From assembly GCF_004770265.1 (NCBI RefSeq), contig NZ_RQGQ01000011.1, forward strand, positions 186,001-250,000: a stretch of 64,000 nucleotides of DNA, read 5' to 3'. The stretch is from Leptospira congkakensis. GTDB lineage: Bacteria; Spirochaetota; Leptospiria; Leptospirales; Leptospiraceae. A model generated the notes under the pieces. It saw only the letters and a list, made by a program, of their open reading frames with translations. It was not told the origin of the DNA and made no database searches. Every line of letters begins with the position of its first letter. The first letter of the stretch is position 1. Below are positions 36,259-46,672 of the stretch, in pieces. A program made the translations under genes and the position numbers.

Positions 36259-36974
36259 AAATAGTGAACTTAAAAAAAAGATGTCCTGAAAAATTCGTTC
36301 AGAACTCGTACTTTTCTCAAAAATCGATCCTTATATTCATTTTTCTATTTTTTATAGGAAGTTTCTGTAAACCATCGGAACAACCACCAAATCCAAATGT
36401 ACTCCCTTATTTTTCAGGGAAAGACTTTGATCCGGTTTGGATCGCAAATCCAAAAGACAATTCCAATCTAAAACAAGTTCCCAATACATTCGAGTTAACA
36501 GAACATACTGGTAAACATATATCATCCAAGGACTGGTCACCGAACGAACATTTGGTTGTATTTTTTTATGCTACTTGTAGGGGTATTTGTCCTTTGATCA
36601 CAAGAAATATAATCCAAATAGAACCAAGTCTTTCTGAATTTCCAGATATCAAAATTTATTCTATCTCGATCAATGCTAAAGAAGATACCGTTCCCGTTTT
36701 ACAAAAATATAGGCAAACATACAAAATCCAAAACGCAAATTGGAGTTTTTTTACCGGAAGCGAATCAGTGATCGAGAGTTTTGCCAAAGGAACTTGTGGT
36801 GCAGAAATGGAAGGATTTTCCGCCGAACAAGGGAAGTATGAATTTGTTCATACAGAAAATATCTTTTTATTTGATAAGAACCGGTATTTAAGAGGAATCT
36901 ACCGTGCGAAAGGCACGGGCGATATACAAAGGTTAGTGGACGATTTGCGAAAATTAAGAAAACAAATGAATTAA
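36255..36974 (+). CDS. SCO1/SenC-like copper-chaperone lipoprotein
   Basis: 239 residues. A lipoprotein signal (IGSFC) precedes a thioredoxin-fold domain with CxxxC in CRGICP (near residue 107) and a histidine in FVHTENIFLFD (near 197), the copper-binding set of SCO proteins. It should hand copper to cytochrome oxidase or act as a thiol reductase in the periplasm. GTG start at 36255, coupled to the MORN gene. The stop is followed by a perfect hairpin. Confidence 0.85.
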   Translation: MKIVNLKKRCPEKFVQNSYFSQKSILIFIFLFFIGSFCKPSEQPPNPNVLPYFSGKDFDPVWIANPKDNSNLKQVPNTFELTEHTGKHISSKDWSPNEHLVVFFYATCRGICPLITRNIIQIEPSLSEFPDIKIYSISINAKEDTVPVLQKYRQTYKIQNANWSFFTGSESVIESFAKGTCGAEMEGFSAEQGKYEFVHTENIFLFDKNRYLRGIYRAKGTGDIQRLVDDLRKLRKQMN

Positions 36975-37002
36975 TCTAAGGATTTTTTGGAATCCTTAGA
37001 TT
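36973..37002. terminator. Hairpin between convergent SCO1-like and ABC permease genes
   Basis: AATCTAAGGATT and AATCCTTAGATT form a perfect 12-base-pair stem with a six-base loop starting at the stop codon of the SCO1-like gene. No long T-run follows. It probably ends transcription from one or both sides. Confidence 0.5.
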
Positions 37003-37048
37003 GTAAAATTGACCCAATGAAAATTCGGGTAATCTATCCTTTAAAACT

Positions 37049-37810
37049 TTAGTTTTTAATTTTATATCCTGTTCTGAAAATAAGCCAAGTCACTGTCAAA
37101 CAAAGAGTCAAAAACACCACTATCATCGAAATACTGACAGATAATGCCACATCAGCTCTTTCAAAAAAACTATACCGAAACCCACTCACCAAATAGAGAA
37201 CTGGATTAAACATACTGAGTTTTTGCCAGAATGGTGGTAACATTTGGATGGAATAAAAACTTCCACCGAGAAATACGAGTGGAGTGATGACGAGCATTGG
37301 AATCATTTGGAGTTTTTCAAAACTATCCGCCCAAATTCCAATCACAAATCCAAACAAACTAAAACTAATACATGTTAATACAAGAAAAAATGCCATTAGA
37401 ATGGGATGATCAATCCGAATCGGCACAAAAAAAGATGCCGTGATGAGCATAAGGACCCCTAACATAAAGGATTTTGTTGCTGCAGCACCCACATATCCAA
37501 TCACCACTTCCCACATCGTCACAGGTGCCGATAGAATTTCATAAATGGTTCCATTAAACTTGGGAAAATAAATTCCAAAAGAAGCATTGGAAATACTTTC
37601 CGTGAGGAGTGACAACATCACAAGTCCCGGAACAATAAAACTTCCATAGTTAATTCCATCGATTTCTTGGATCCGAGAACCAATCGCCGATCCAAATACA
37701 ATAAAATACAATGAAGTGGATAACACAGGAGAGGCAATACTTTGTAAAAGAGTACGAAAGGTTCTTGCCATTTCAAATTGATAGATGGATTTGATTGCGT
37801 AAAAATTCAT
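37049..37810 (-). CDS. ABC-2 type transporter permease
   Basis: 253 residues with six hydrophobic segments and the ABC-2 permease core ([37 protein letters not shown]). It forms the membrane part of an exporter with the ATPase encoded directly upstream, overlapping by four bases. The substrate is unknown; the family exports drugs or polysaccharides. Confidence 0.85.
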   Translation of the reverse strand: MNFYAIKSIYQFEMARTFRTLLQSIASPVLSTSLYFIVFGSAIGSRIQEIDGINYGSFIVPGLVMLSLLTESISNASFGIYFPKFNGTIYEILSAPVTMWEVVIGYVGAAATKSFMLGVLMLITASFFVPIRIDHPILMAFFLVLTCISFSLFGFVIGIWADSFEKLQMIPMLVITPLVFLGGSFYSIQMLPPFWQKLSMFNPVLYLVSGFRYSFFERADVALSVSISMIVVFLTLCLTVTWLIFRTGYKIKN

Positions 37811-38733
37811 ACAGCCTCCTGTAATAACTGAACAAAGATTTCTTCTAACGAACTTTGTTTTGTACTCAAATCGCTAAATTGGATTTTCAGTTTTTTCAAA
37901 TCATCTAGAAGTTTGGTAATCAAACTACTGTCATCTGATCTATCATAAGTAAATACAAGTGCTGAATGATTATCCACAAGTTCTAATGTGTACTTTGAAA
38001 GTGATTTGGGAATTTGTTTAAGACTTTTTTTAAGTTCAATCCGAAGTTGTTTGGTTCCGAGTTGTTTCATTAAACGGTCTTTGTTTTCCGTAAGAAAAAT
38101 TTCACCTTTCCTGATCACAGAAATTCGATCGGCTATGGATTCAGCTTCTTCGATGTAGTGAGTGGTAAGGATGATGGTAACTCCATTTTTTCGGAGAGAT
38201 TCTACGATCTTCCACATATCTTTTCGGAGTTCAACATCCACGCCGGCACTTGGTTCATCTAAAAATAGAATTTTTGGTTCGTGTGACAATGCTTTGGCGA
38301 TTAATACTCGTCGTTTCATTCCACCGGATAAAGTCATGATCCTTTGGTCTTTTTTGTCCCAAAGGGAGAGTGATTTCAAAACTTCTTCAATGTATTTTGG
38401 ATTGGCTGGTTTTCCATAAAGTCCCCTCGTGAAGGAAACGCTGGCCCAAACAGTTTCAAAAGCATGGACACTGAGTTCTTGCGGAACAAGACCAATGAGT
38501 GATCTTGTTTTTTTGAAATCCCCAATGATATCAAACCCAGAGACATTCACCTCACCACCACTTGGTGATACGATCCCACAAATCAAATTGATTAGTGTTG
38601 TTTTACCTGCTCCATTGGGACCAAGTAGGGCATGAATTTCACCCTCTTTTACTTCCCAATTTACATTCTTTAAAGCTTGGAATCCATTGTCATAAGACTT
38701 GGAAACTTGTTTCAGAGTGAGGATTGATTTCAA
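37807..38733 (-). CDS. ABC exporter ATP-binding protein
   Basis: 308 residues. Walker A is GPNGAGKTT, the signature is LSGGMKRRV and Walker B is [14 protein letters not shown]-terminal domain of about 80 residues fits the drug/ABC-2 exporter group. The ATG overlaps the stop of the ABC-F gene by four bases (ATGA at 38730-38733), giving a coupled trio of ABC-F, ATPase and permease. Confidence 0.9.
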   Translation of the reverse strand: MKSILTLKQVSKSYDNGFQALKNVNWEVKEGEIHALLGPNGAGKTTLINLICGIVSPSGGEVNVSGFDIIGDFKKTRSLIGLVPQELSVHAFETVWASVSFTRGLYGKPANPKYIEEVLKSLSLWDKKDQRIMTLSGGMKRRVLIAKALSHEPKILFLDEPSAGVDVELRKDMWKIVESLRKNGVTIILTTHYIEEAESIADRISVIRKGEIFLTENKDRLMKQLGTKQLRIELKKSLKQIPKSLSKYTLELVDNHSALVFTYDRSDDSSLITKLLDDLKKLKIQFSDLSTKQSSLEEIFVQLLQEAV

Positions 38734-40226
38734 ACAGTTTCATCCTTCCAGCCAATGTCTGTGAGGAAGTCGTCATAACCCCCGTCATAAACAAAAACTC
38801 GGTCATCATCGAATACTATTAGTTTTGTGGCTACAGCACGCAAGTGCATTTCGTTGTGTGTTACCATGATCACAGATCCATCAAAGTTATCGATGGCTTC
38901 AATCAATGAGTCGCAAGATTGCATATCCAAGTGGTTTGTAGGTTCATCCAAATACAAAAGGTGGCAAGGAGTGACCAAAATCTTTCCAAGTAAAACCCGA
39001 CTCTTTTCTCCCCCGGAGAGAACCTTAATTTTTTTTAAGGCGAGGTCTTCAGAAAACATAAGTCCACCGGCAATGTTACGAGCTTTCCCTTCGGAACAGT
39101 TTTGATCTGCACTCATAATTTCTTGGACAACGGTATTACTTTCGTTCATGTTCAGTTTGTTGGTTTGGCCGAAATAACCTTCTTTCAAAACCTGATGTTT
39201 TTTCACCGAACCGGAAACTGCCGATAGTTCCCCTGCAATCAGTTTGAGTAAAGTCGACTTTCCTTTTCCGTTTTTCCCTATGATACAAATTCGATCTTGT
39301 GGGCCGACACTGATAGAAAAGTTTTCAAACAAATAAGGAGCATTACCATTATAAGAAAAAGAAACTTCATCGGCACTTAACATCTGACTTGCGGAGAATG
39401 GAGCACTGTTGAAATAAAGTTCCATATCCTCAATATTTTCAAGTGCTTTCATTTCGCCTTGTTTCTCTAATCTTTTCACTCGAGATTGGGCGCGACTCGC
39501 AAAACTAGCTTTTGCTTTGAACTTAGCAATAAAGATCTCTTCTTGTCTGCGTTTTTTAGCTTCGTTGAGTCTAGTTTTTTCGTAAATTTCTTCTGCTTGG
39601 TTGATTTGTGTGTATAACTTTTCTGTATCACCTTGGACTTTGATGGCTTTAGTTCTATGAATGGCAACAGTATGTGTCACAACACTATCCATAAAACTTC
39701 TATCGTGTGTGATGAGTATAATTTCGCCTTCCCATTCACGCAAAAACTCCTCTAACCAACGTATGGTGACAATATCTAAATAGTTGTTTGGTTCATCTAA
39801 GATTAACATGTCGGGAGCCGAAACAAGAAGTTTGGCTAAGTTCATCCGGATCTGGTATCCACCAGAAAAATCCTCAGGACTTCTCTCCATGTCTTTTTCT
39901 GAAAATCCAAGTCCAAATAAAATTCGTTCTACTTTCCAAGTTTCGTATTCATCACCTTCGGGAAGGCCAAGAGCACATTCTTCCAAAACTGTGGGTTTAG
40001 TGAATACTAAGTGTTGTTCCAAATGTCCAATGCGGTATCCTTTAGGAATGGTGATGTTTCCAGAATCCGGCTCCATTTTTCCCAAAATGATTTGGACCAT
40101 GGTTGATTTTCCATGTCCATTACGACCGACAAGACCCACTCGTTCGCCGCGGTTCACACTGAATTGTAAGTCATCAAATAAGACATTACCGTTGAATTGT
40201 TTGTTAATTCCAGATACTTTGATCAT
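38730..40226 (-). CDS. ABC-F family ATPase
   Basis: 498 residues with two ATP-binding cassettes: Walker [10 protein letters not shown] and GKNGKGKST, signatures FSGGYQIRM and [10 protein letters not shown] linker of about 80 charged residues separates them, and there is no membrane domain. ABC-F proteins act on ribosomes (translation factors or resistance proteins). Its coupling to an ABC exporter is unusual and may mean a shared role in resistance (inference). Close to YbiT/EttA-like housekeeping members by architecture. Confidence 0.9.
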   Translation of the reverse strand: MIKVSGINKQFNGNVLFDDLQFSVNRGERVGLVGRNGHGKSTMVQIILGKMEPDSGNITIPKGYRIGHLEQHLVFTKPTVLEECALGLPEGDEYETWKVERILFGLGFSEKDMERSPEDFSGGYQIRMNLAKLLVSAPDMLILDEPNNYLDIVTIRWLEEFLREWEGEIILITHDRSFMDSVVTHTVAIHRTKAIKVQGDTEKLYTQINQAEEIYEKTRLNEAKKRRQEEIFIAKFKAKASFASRAQSRVKRLEKQGEMKALENIEDMELYFNSAPFSASQMLSADEVSFSYNGNAPYLFENFSISVGPQDRICIIGKNGKGKSTLLKLIAGELSAVSGSVKKHQVLKEGYFGQTNKLNMNESNTVVQEIMSADQNCSEGKARNIAGGLMFSEDLALKKIKVLSGGEKSRVLLGKILVTPCHLLYLDEPTNHLDMQSCDSLIEAIDNFDGSVIMVTHNEMHLRAVATKLIVFDDDRVFVYDGGYDDFLTDIGWKDETV

Positions 40227-40416
40227 ATAATTTCCGAAGGTTTTCCCTTTCCGTATTCAACCAGGATCGAAAAAGAACCGGAAACGACGAGTAGAATCGA
40301 GACAAAATTCAGCTACTTTCCTTCGCGAAATCTAAATTCTTCGGACATAATTACCAGGAAAACTACGTGTCAAATTATGGACTTTTTTTAGGGGGTTCCG
40401 ATTCCGAAACTATACT

Positions 40417-41157
40417 GTGCGAACTTTTCTTTTTTCTTTCCTTAGTTTCCTTTGTCTCATTGCAGGTGAGGGAAACTACGCTAACGGCAACTTACAAGTG
40501 GCCTTTGGAGCAGAAGAAAATTATCTTTTGGTACGTTCGCTAGATTCCAGTATCATCCATTTAGGTAGTCCCGAAGAAAAGAAAGAATACCAAGAAATCA
40601 TCGATGAGTATTTGCGATTCAAAAGCCTTCACATCCAAGGCAAATATGGTGATGCCTATTTGGCTGTTCGTTCCACTCAATTCAAACTCATCCAACTCTA
40701 TGATAAAATTCTTACTAAAAATTTAGATTTTGTTCGTTCCGAGTTAATTTTACTCGGGGGAAAATCGCGCGACAAAGAAAAAACACAAACTCGTGCTTTT
40801 TTACGCCTTGCTCTCAGAGACGTGAGTGAAGCCGAACAGAAGTTAGTGATGGCAAGGAACACTCGTCCTCTTCTTTATCTATTGAAATTGCGAGAGATGT
40901 TGTTTTCTTTAAAGATATTAAAACATGCCGGGAAGTTTGTGGTATTCTTAAACTTACTCCATGATGGTAAGCTTATGGATTCGATTGAGTTTTCTGATTT
41001 TGATTCTATAGAGTCAGAACTCATTCGCGGTTTCGGAAAAGCAAACAACAAACTACTTGCACTCCACTATGATAACTCTTTCCTCCCCTTTGGAGAGGAA
41101 AGTATCTACGAAAGTATGATGACAAATTACAAAGCACCCGAAATCAAAAAAGACTAA
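40417..41157 (+). CDS. Hypothetical secreted protein
   Basis: 246 residues with a probable signal peptide (FLFSFLSFLCLIAGEG). The rest is helical and charged, with no recognised domain. The start is GTG at 40417. The stop lies close to the convergent purT stop. It is probably periplasmic; function unknown. Confidence 0.68.
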   Translation: MRTFLFSFLSFLCLIAGEGNYANGNLQVAFGAEENYLLVRSLDSSIIHLGSPEEKKEYQEIIDEYLRFKSLHIQGKYGDAYLAVRSTQFKLIQLYDKILTKNLDFVRSELILLGGKSRDKEKTQTRAFLRLALRDVSEAEQKLVMARNTRPLLYLLKLREMLFSLKILKHAGKFVVFLNLLHDGKLMDSIEFSDFDSIESELIRGFGKANNKLLALHYDNSFLPFGEESIYESMMTNYKAPEIKKD

Positions 41158-41176
41158 TCACATTGAATCGAATTTA

Positions 41177-42349
41177 TTATTTCAAGTGAATCAAGTCCCG
41201 GGCACGGTTTGCTTTTTCTTTGGCCTCTTCAATTGTTTTTCCCAAAGCCAAACTAACACCCATTCGGCGCTTCCCATCCACTTCCGGTTTCCCAAAAATA
41301 CGAATGTCCACCCCTTTGATCTTGAGGGCTTCGTCAACACCGGTATAAATTGGCGAATTCGTTTTTCCTTCTAACAAAATGGCAGAACTAGCAGCAGGAG
41401 TATGAAAGATCAGTTCTGGAATCGGTAGGCCAAGTAATGCTCTCGCATGAAGTGAAAACTCAGAAACATTTTGTGAGATGAGAGTCACAAGTCCAGTATC
41501 ATGTGGTCTTGGAGACACCTCGCTAAAATACACTTCGTCCCCTTTGACAAAAAGTTCGACTCCAAAAATTCCAAATCCTCCAAGCCCGGTTGTGACCGTC
41601 TCTGCAATTTTTTCAGCAGCACGTAATGCAAGTTCCGTCATAGGTTGTGGCATCCAAGATTCCACATAATCTCCGTTTACTTGTCGATGACCAATGGGTG
41701 GTAAAAAGGTAGTTCCAGCTATATGGCGTATGGTAAGAAGTGTGATTTCAAAATCAAAGGAAACAAATTCTTCAACGATCATTTTGCCTTTGCCGGTCCT
41801 TCCTCCGGTTTGTCCATATTCCCATGCTTTTAGGATTTCTGATTCTTCTCGAATCAAACTTTGTCCTTTTCCAGAGGAACTCATAATGGGTTTGACCACA
41901 CAAGGAAAACCAATTTCTTTCACGGCACGAGTAAAATCTTCTTCGGTATCTGCAAAGAGAAACTTGGAAGTTTTTAATCCAAGTTCTTTGGAGGCAAAGT
42001 TCCGAATCCCCTCTCGGTTCATGGTAAGGTTCACAGCCTTCGCAGATGGTATGATACGAAAACCTTCGCTTTCCAATCGAACTAAAGTTTCTGTATGAAT
42101 GGCTTCAATTTCAGGGACTACAAAATCTGGCTTTAACTCTCGTATGGTGGCTTCCAACTCTTTTGGATCAAGCATGTTGATGACACGAGATTCTTGTGCC
42201 ACAAGCATTGCAGGTGCATTTGGATAACGGTCTACGGCAATCACATGAACACCCAGACGGTTCGCTTCGATAGCGACCTCTTTACCAAGTTCTCCTGATC
42301 CTAGGAGTAAAAGTTTTGTAGCGTTGGGAGTAAAGGGTGTACCGATCAT
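41177..42349 (-). CDS. purT: Formate-dependent phosphoribosylglycinamide formyltransferase
   Basis: About 390 residues. ATP-grasp enzyme matching PurT from its first residues ([32 protein letters not shown]) through [15 protein letters not shown] and [15 protein letters not shown]. It formylates GAR using formate and ATP in purine synthesis. The frame opens nine codons earlier, but the ATG at 42349 matches the family start. Confidence 0.95.
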   Translation of the reverse strand: MIGTPFTPNATKLLLLGSGELGKEVAIEANRLGVHVIAVDRYPNAPAMLVAQESRVINMLDPKELEATIRELKPDFVVPEIEAIHTETLVRLESEGFRIIPSAKAVNLTMNREGIRNFASKELGLKTSKFLFADTEEDFTRAVKEIGFPCVVKPIMSSSGKGQSLIREESEILKAWEYGQTGGRTGKGKMIVEEFVSFDFEITLLTIRHIAGTTFLPPIGHRQVNGDYVESWMPQPMTELALRAAEKIAETVTTGLGGFGIFGVELFVKGDEVYFSEVSPRPHDTGLVTLISQNVSEFSLHARALLGLPIPELIFHTPAASSAILLEGKTNSPIYTGVDEALKIKGVDIRIFGKPEVDGKRRMGVSLALGKTIEEAKEKANRARDLIHLK

Positions 42350-42425
42350 ATTCACAAAGATCGGGAAGTGGCCCATTCAGACAAGGAAGATTATGACCAC
42401 CAATTTGTTGAATTCTAATTTAAAG

Positions 42426-42896
42426 TTACATTAAGTAACGTTTACCGAGTTTATCTCTTTGGTAAATATTAGCACCCATTCGAATGAGTAGATCCGAAAT
42501 TTCGCTAAGTCCATCAAAACTATTGGCAATATGAAGTGCAGTGACTCCACTGGGATCAGCGGCATTCGGATCAGCAGCAGAGTTTAACAAAACTTCCACA
42601 GCTTCGACATTCCCGGTTTCTGTGGCTTTGTGAATTGGATACAAACCCATGTTATCTGGTCTATTTGGATCAAGCCCAAGAGCGAGTAACTTTTTTAAAT
42701 AATAAATATTGGAAACTTCAGTTACAGCAAGGCCGAGAAGTAGAGGTGATTCTGATACCAACACCTCTTTTAAATCGGAATCAGATAATAACAAATCAAA
42801 TGATTCCCTGTCTTCTCTCGTGATGGAAGAACAGAATGTGCGTAACCTTAAATTGGATTTAGTTTTGCCTACGAAATCAATTATGTTTTGTATCAT
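42426..42896 (-). CDS. Ankyrin-repeat protein
   Basis: 156 residues with at least three ankyrin repeats (GLYPIHKATETGNVEAVEVLLNS; ADPSGVTALHIAN...DLLIRMGANI). It is a protein-interaction module of unknown target. Its start overlaps the stop of the AraC-type regulator by four bases, so the two are translationally coupled and may act together. Confidence 0.82.
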   Translation of the reverse strand: MIQNIIDFVGKTKSNLRLRTFCSSITREDRESFDLLLSDSDLKEVLVSESPLLLGLAVTEVSNIYYLKKLLALGLDPNRPDNMGLYPIHKATETGNVEAVEVLLNSAADPNAADPSGVTALHIANSFDGLSEISDLLIRMGANIYQRDKLGKRYLM

Positions 42897-43720
42897 GTGT
42901 TCATCCTATCATTATAGGACGAATCTTGATTGTAAAAATGGGACATTTTTTTATATTCTGCGAACCATTCATTGGGAATACTTCCAGAAATTCGTTTGAA
43001 ATCGCGATTGAAATGGGACTGGTCCGAATATTCAAATTCCTGTGCTAATTCAGTAAAACGTAAGTCTGGATTGTTTTTGCGGTAGTGTTCTGGATTTCGC
43101 ACCATTTCCAGTAACCTGTGCACTGTTCTGTATTCAGAAGGATTCATCCCCACAATTTCTTTGAATTTACGATCCAATTGTTTTCTAGAAATACCGATTT
43201 TTTTACATAAATTCTGAATGGATGTGGCTGGATGCATCAATTCCAAAAGAGAAAACCGAACATATGTCGGTATTTCAGAATTTATACCCGGATAATCTTT
43301 TAGAAAACTGGTTAAAAATTCAGAAATCTCATTCTCAGAAGAATGATCTAATTTTAAAACATCATCTAACGTAGATTTGTTTCCAATTTCTAAAAATTGA
43401 TTTTGTATTTCATCTCCTCGTTTGGAAAAAAGAGAATACATACCTCCTACAAAAAATCGAATCGCAAACAAGGATATATCTGTTTCTGATAAAATCCGCC
43501 ACCGCCTTGTTTGTGGGCCGACTAAATGAATTTTTGGTAATGGAAAAATTTCTTTGTTTTCTGTTTCAACAATGGGTGGGTTTCCCAAATGGAACACCAT
43601 CTCACATTCATAAGACGGTAAAATCCAAGGAAGTTCTCTAACATTCACACCCTTCCAAATCCAAAATTCTTTGATTGAGGATTTTAAATAGGAAGGTGGG
43701 TTAATAAATCGAATGTCCAA
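42893..43720 (-). CDS. AraC-family transcriptional regulator
   Basis: 275 residues with a C-terminal AraC double helix-turn-helix (about 180-265: IQNLCKKIGISRKQLDRKFKEIVGMNPSEY and LAQEFEYSDQSHFNRDFKRISGSIP). The N-terminal beta-rich domain probably senses a ligand (DUF6597-like). It lies 25 bases after copA on the same strand, so it may be cotranscribed with the copper genes, but its target is not known. Confidence 0.85.
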   Translation of the reverse strand: MDIRFINPPSYLKSSIKEFWIWKGVNVRELPWILPSYECEMVFHLGNPPIVETENKEIFPLPKIHLVGPQTRRWRILSETDISLFAIRFFVGGMYSLFSKRGDEIQNQFLEIGNKSTLDDVLKLDHSSENEISEFLTSFLKDYPGINSEIPTYVRFSLLELMHPATSIQNLCKKIGISRKQLDRKFKEIVGMNPSEYRTVHRLLEMVRNPEHYRKNNPDLRFTELAQEFEYSDQSHFNRDFKRISGSIPNEWFAEYKKMSHFYNQDSSYNDRMNT

Positions 43721-43745
43721 AGGATTACCATCTTTTTATTTGAAT

Positions 43746-45962
43746 TTATTTCCAACGACTCATCCGTAATGCATTAAAAACAACTGAGATAGAACTGAGT
43801 GCCATTGCAAGCCCACTGACCCAAGGAAGCAGCAAACCGGAAGCAGCAATGGGAATTCCCAAAAGATTATAACCCAATGCCCAACCAAAGTTTTGTCGAA
43901 TATTGATCACCGTATCTTTACCAATCCGAATGAGATCTACAATTCTTTGGATGTCCCCATTCACAAGTACTACATCAGCTGTCTGAATGGCAACATCAGA
44001 TCCGGTCCCCATTGCAATTCCTACATCGGCAGAAGCAAGTGCAGGAGCATCATTGATTCCATCTCCCACCATTGCGGAATGGATTTTGTTTGTTTTTAAT
44101 GTTTTGATGATTTTTGATTTATCTTCTGGATGAAGACCTGCATGTACAGAACTGATACCAACTAATTTAGCGACCTTTTCTGCGGAAGAAACATTGTCTC
44201 CCGTGAGAAGGACTGGCTCTACACCAATGGATTTAAGTTCTGTTATGGCTTCTTTTGCCTCGGGTCGTAACCCATCTTCAATACGAAAGACAACCATTCC
44301 TTCTGACTGTCCACGAATTCCCACAAATACCAAACTCGATCCATCTTGTGTCCAAGGTTGGATAGTTTTTAAAATTTCTTCAGAGATTACAAACCCGTTA
44401 CCTTCAACAAACAATTGTTTACCGGCAAAATATTTGATTCCATTTTGTTCCGATTGGATTCCTCCACCAACAAACGTTTTTGTGGAAACGATCTGCATAG
44501 AATCTGTATAAAGATTTTTTTCTTTTCCATATCCGACAATGGCTTTTGCGAGTGGATGGTCAGAAGTTTTTTCCATTTCGATAATACATCTAAGTGTCTC
44601 TTCCCATAAGGCAGGATCCAACCCGAAATGAGTGATCCCTGTCACCTTTGGTTTCCCCTCTGTCAGGGTTCCCGTTTTATCAAAAGCAATCCAATTGATT
44701 TTAGAAACCGATTCCAATGCCTCGGCGCTACGAAATAAAACTCCACGTTTGGCAGCCCTTCCCGTTCCCACAAGTAAAGAGATTGGCGTAGCAAGACCTA
44801 ACGCACAGGGACAAGCAATCACAAGGATGGCAATACTTGTTTCGATAGCAGAGGAAATCACACCAGGTGTGAGGATAAAATACCAAACCAAAAAATCAAT
44901 GATACTAATAGAAATAACAACAGGAACAAAATAAGCGGAAATTTGATCTGCGATTCTTTGGATCGGAGCTTTAGTGCCAAGTGATTCCTCCACAGAACGA
45001 ATGATATGTGAAAGTGTAGTATCATTTCCGACCTTTGTTGCCTTTACTACTAAGGAACCACTTCCATTTACAGATCCGCCTAATATTGGATCCCCAGGTT
45101 TTTTTTCAACAGGCATACTTTCACCAGTTAACATTGATTCATCGGAAAAACTATCCCCTTCGAACACAATCCCATCCATGGGAAACCGTTCCCCAGATTT
45201 TACCAAAACCAAATCCCCTACTTTTAAATATTCATTTGGGACTTCTGTTAAAATACCATTTGATTGAACAGTGGCTTTTTCGGGACGAAGTTTTAAAAGT
45301 GCGTTGATTCCATCGCTACTTTTCCCTTTCGCAAAATGTTCAATCCACTTACCTCCCAGAATAAAGGTGATGAGAATCGCAGATGTTTCAAAATATAAAT
45401 CTTTTCCGAACACACTGTACCCATAGGCTGCACTGGTGCCAATCACAACAAGAACATCCATATTTGCAGATCCATTCTTTACCGCGCGATAGGCAGACTG
45501 ATAAAAAGGAAATCCAATCAGAAACTGGACTGGAAACGCTAATGCCATTTGGACAAATCGATCCATTAGGATATGAGGCATTGGCATAAAACTTAAAAAA
45601 CTAAAATGAGTCACCATTCCGTAAAACAAAGGAAAAGAAAATAAAGCAGAAAGAAGGAAACGTATTTTTAAATTCCGAATTTGGTTTTTCTGTTTTTTCT
45701 CTGTTTCAGATTGTTTACTCAAATCATGAACCAGGGCAGAATATCCGAGTGATTCCACTTTATCTAAAAGAGAATTTACAGTTACGGAATCATTAGCACG
45801 TAAAAAAACTGATTCACGTGCAAAGTTTACACGAACATCGAATACGCCTTCCATTTTGGAAAGGCCCTTCTCAATACGAAGGGCACAGTTGGCGCAGGTC
45901 ATACCAAAAAGATCTAATGTTCGTTCTGTGGTATTATTTGATGTTTCCAAGGGAATATCCAT
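43746..45962 (-). CDS. copA: Copper-exporting P1B-type ATPase
   Basis: About 738 residues. An N-terminal metal-binding domain (GMTCANCALRIEKG) precedes eight membrane helices with the CPC metal site (IACPCALGLATP). The DKTGTLTEGKP phosphorylation motif, TGE actuator loop (LTGESMP) and GDGINDAPAL follow. It exports Cu(I) to the periplasm. ATG at 45962 or GTG at 45968; both lie within the end of the copZ-like gene. Confidence 0.95.
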   Translation of the reverse strand: MDIPLETSNNTTERTLDLFGMTCANCALRIEKGLSKMEGVFDVRVNFARESVFLRANDSVTVNSLLDKVESLGYSALVHDLSKQSETEKKQKNQIRNLKIRFLLSALFSFPLFYGMVTHFSFLSFMPMPHILMDRFVQMALAFPVQFLIGFPFYQSAYRAVKNGSANMDVLVVIGTSAAYGYSVFGKDLYFETSAILITFILGGKWIEHFAKGKSSDGINALLKLRPEKATVQSNGILTEVPNEYLKVGDLVLVKSGERFPMDGIVFEGDSFSDESMLTGESMPVEKKPGDPILGGSVNGSGSLVVKATKVGNDTTLSHIIRSVEESLGTKAPIQRIADQISAYFVPVVISISIIDFLVWYFILTPGVISSAIETSIAILVIACPCALGLATPISLLVGTGRAAKRGVLFRSAEALESVSKINWIAFDKTGTLTEGKPKVTGITHFGLDPALWEETLRCIIEMEKTSDHPLAKAIVGYGKEKNLYTDSMQIVSTKTFVGGGIQSEQNGIKYFAGKQLFVEGNGFVISEEILKTIQPWTQDGSSLVFVGIRGQSEGMVVFRIEDGLRPEAKEAITELKSIGVEPVLLTGDNVSSAEKVAKLVGISSVHAGLHPEDKSKIIKTLKTNKIHSAMVGDGINDAPALASADVGIAMGTGSDVAIQTADVVLVNGDIQRIVDLIRIGKDTVINIRQNFGWALGYNLLGIPIAASGLLLPWVSGLAMALSSISVVFNALRMSRWK

Positions 45963-46137
45963 CCTCACTCAAACGGCTGCGAAGTTTATTTAACTCCTCA
46001 TCTGTTAAAGTTTCTTTTACGGTTACCAATTTATTTTCTATGTTTGCAGTTGCTTCTTTACCGATTTCACCAAAAAGCATTTCTACTGTTTTTTTACAAT
46101 GCCCGCAAGTCATTCCTTCTACTTCATAATTAACCAT
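45934..46137 (-). CDS. copZ: CopZ-like heavy-metal-binding domain protein
   Basis: 67 residues from ATG 46137, a single HMA domain with EGMTCGHCKKTV, the CxxC that carries Cu(I). It should deliver copper to CopA. It overlaps the neighbouring genes on both sides. A longer frame to 46170 exists, but the start at 46137 fits the domain better. Confidence 0.9.
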   Translation of the reverse strand: MVNYEVEGMTCGHCKKTVEMLFGEIGKEATANIENKLVTVKETLTDEELNKLRSRLSEDGYSLGNIK

Positions 46138-46564
46138 GATGATGCTCCTTTTTCTGTTCCTTATTCTCAAATAACGGAAGTTTGTATTTCACAACCGCTC
46201 CTTTTTGAAAATTCCACTCTGGAGAAAGAATCAATTCTCCCTCCTCCACGGAACTTCCCCCTGGAATTTCACAATAAAAATGGTCGGGATGATTCTTACA
46301 TTTTAATGGGAATTCCTTTCCTTTTGATACAACCTTACCCTGTAACTTCGAATTTTTGGAAGTAGGATTTTCAAAATTGATATCAAGTAAATACACCTTA
46401 AATCCTAAATTTTGATAAGGTAACACTTCCGTATGAAATGCTCCCGGCATTCGAATCAAACCTCCATGAGGACCTGGTTTGTGTTCACCATGTGCAAAAA
46501 CTTGAGTTGCACTCATAAAGATTATAAAAAAAACAATTCTGCTAAAAAATCTGATTGGTTTCAT
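46130..46564 (-). CDS. Periplasmic His-rich protein of the copper operon
   Basis: About 144 residues. A signal peptide ends in VFA, and the mature protein begins HGEHKPGPHGG and ends EHHHG, both likely metal-binding ends, around a beta-rich centre. Being the first gene after the CueR-type operator, it probably binds copper in the periplasm. Second ATG at 46564 is placed five bases after GGAG; 46567 is also possible. Confidence 0.8.
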   Translation of the reverse strand: MKPIRFFSRIVFFIIFMSATQVFAHGEHKPGPHGGLIRMPGAFHTEVLPYQNLGFKVYLLDINFENPTSKNSKLQGKVVSKGKEFPLKCKNHPDHFYCEIPGGSSVEEGELILSPEWNFQKGAVVKYKLPLFENKEQKKEHHHG

Positions 46565-46590
46565 CATAACTCCTTTGTTAAGATAAATCC

Positions 46591-46621
46591 AGTCTATACC
46601 TTCCAATTATTGGAAGGTCAA
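46591..46621 (-). promoter_or_regulatory. CueR-type operator within copper operon promoter
   Basis: An inverted repeat of ACCTTCCAAT and ATTGGAAGGT around one central base (46598-46618) matches the ACCTTCC-N7-GGAAGGT pattern known for CueR operators. Read on the minus strand, it lies between a -35 TTGACC (46616-46621) and a -10 TAGACT (46591-46596) with a 19-base spacer, the long spacing typical of MerR-type activation. Confidence 0.8.
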
Positions 46622-46672
46622 TAGCCGAATTGAAATATTTTACAATTTTTCTAATTTTTTTTGGAGGAAAAA

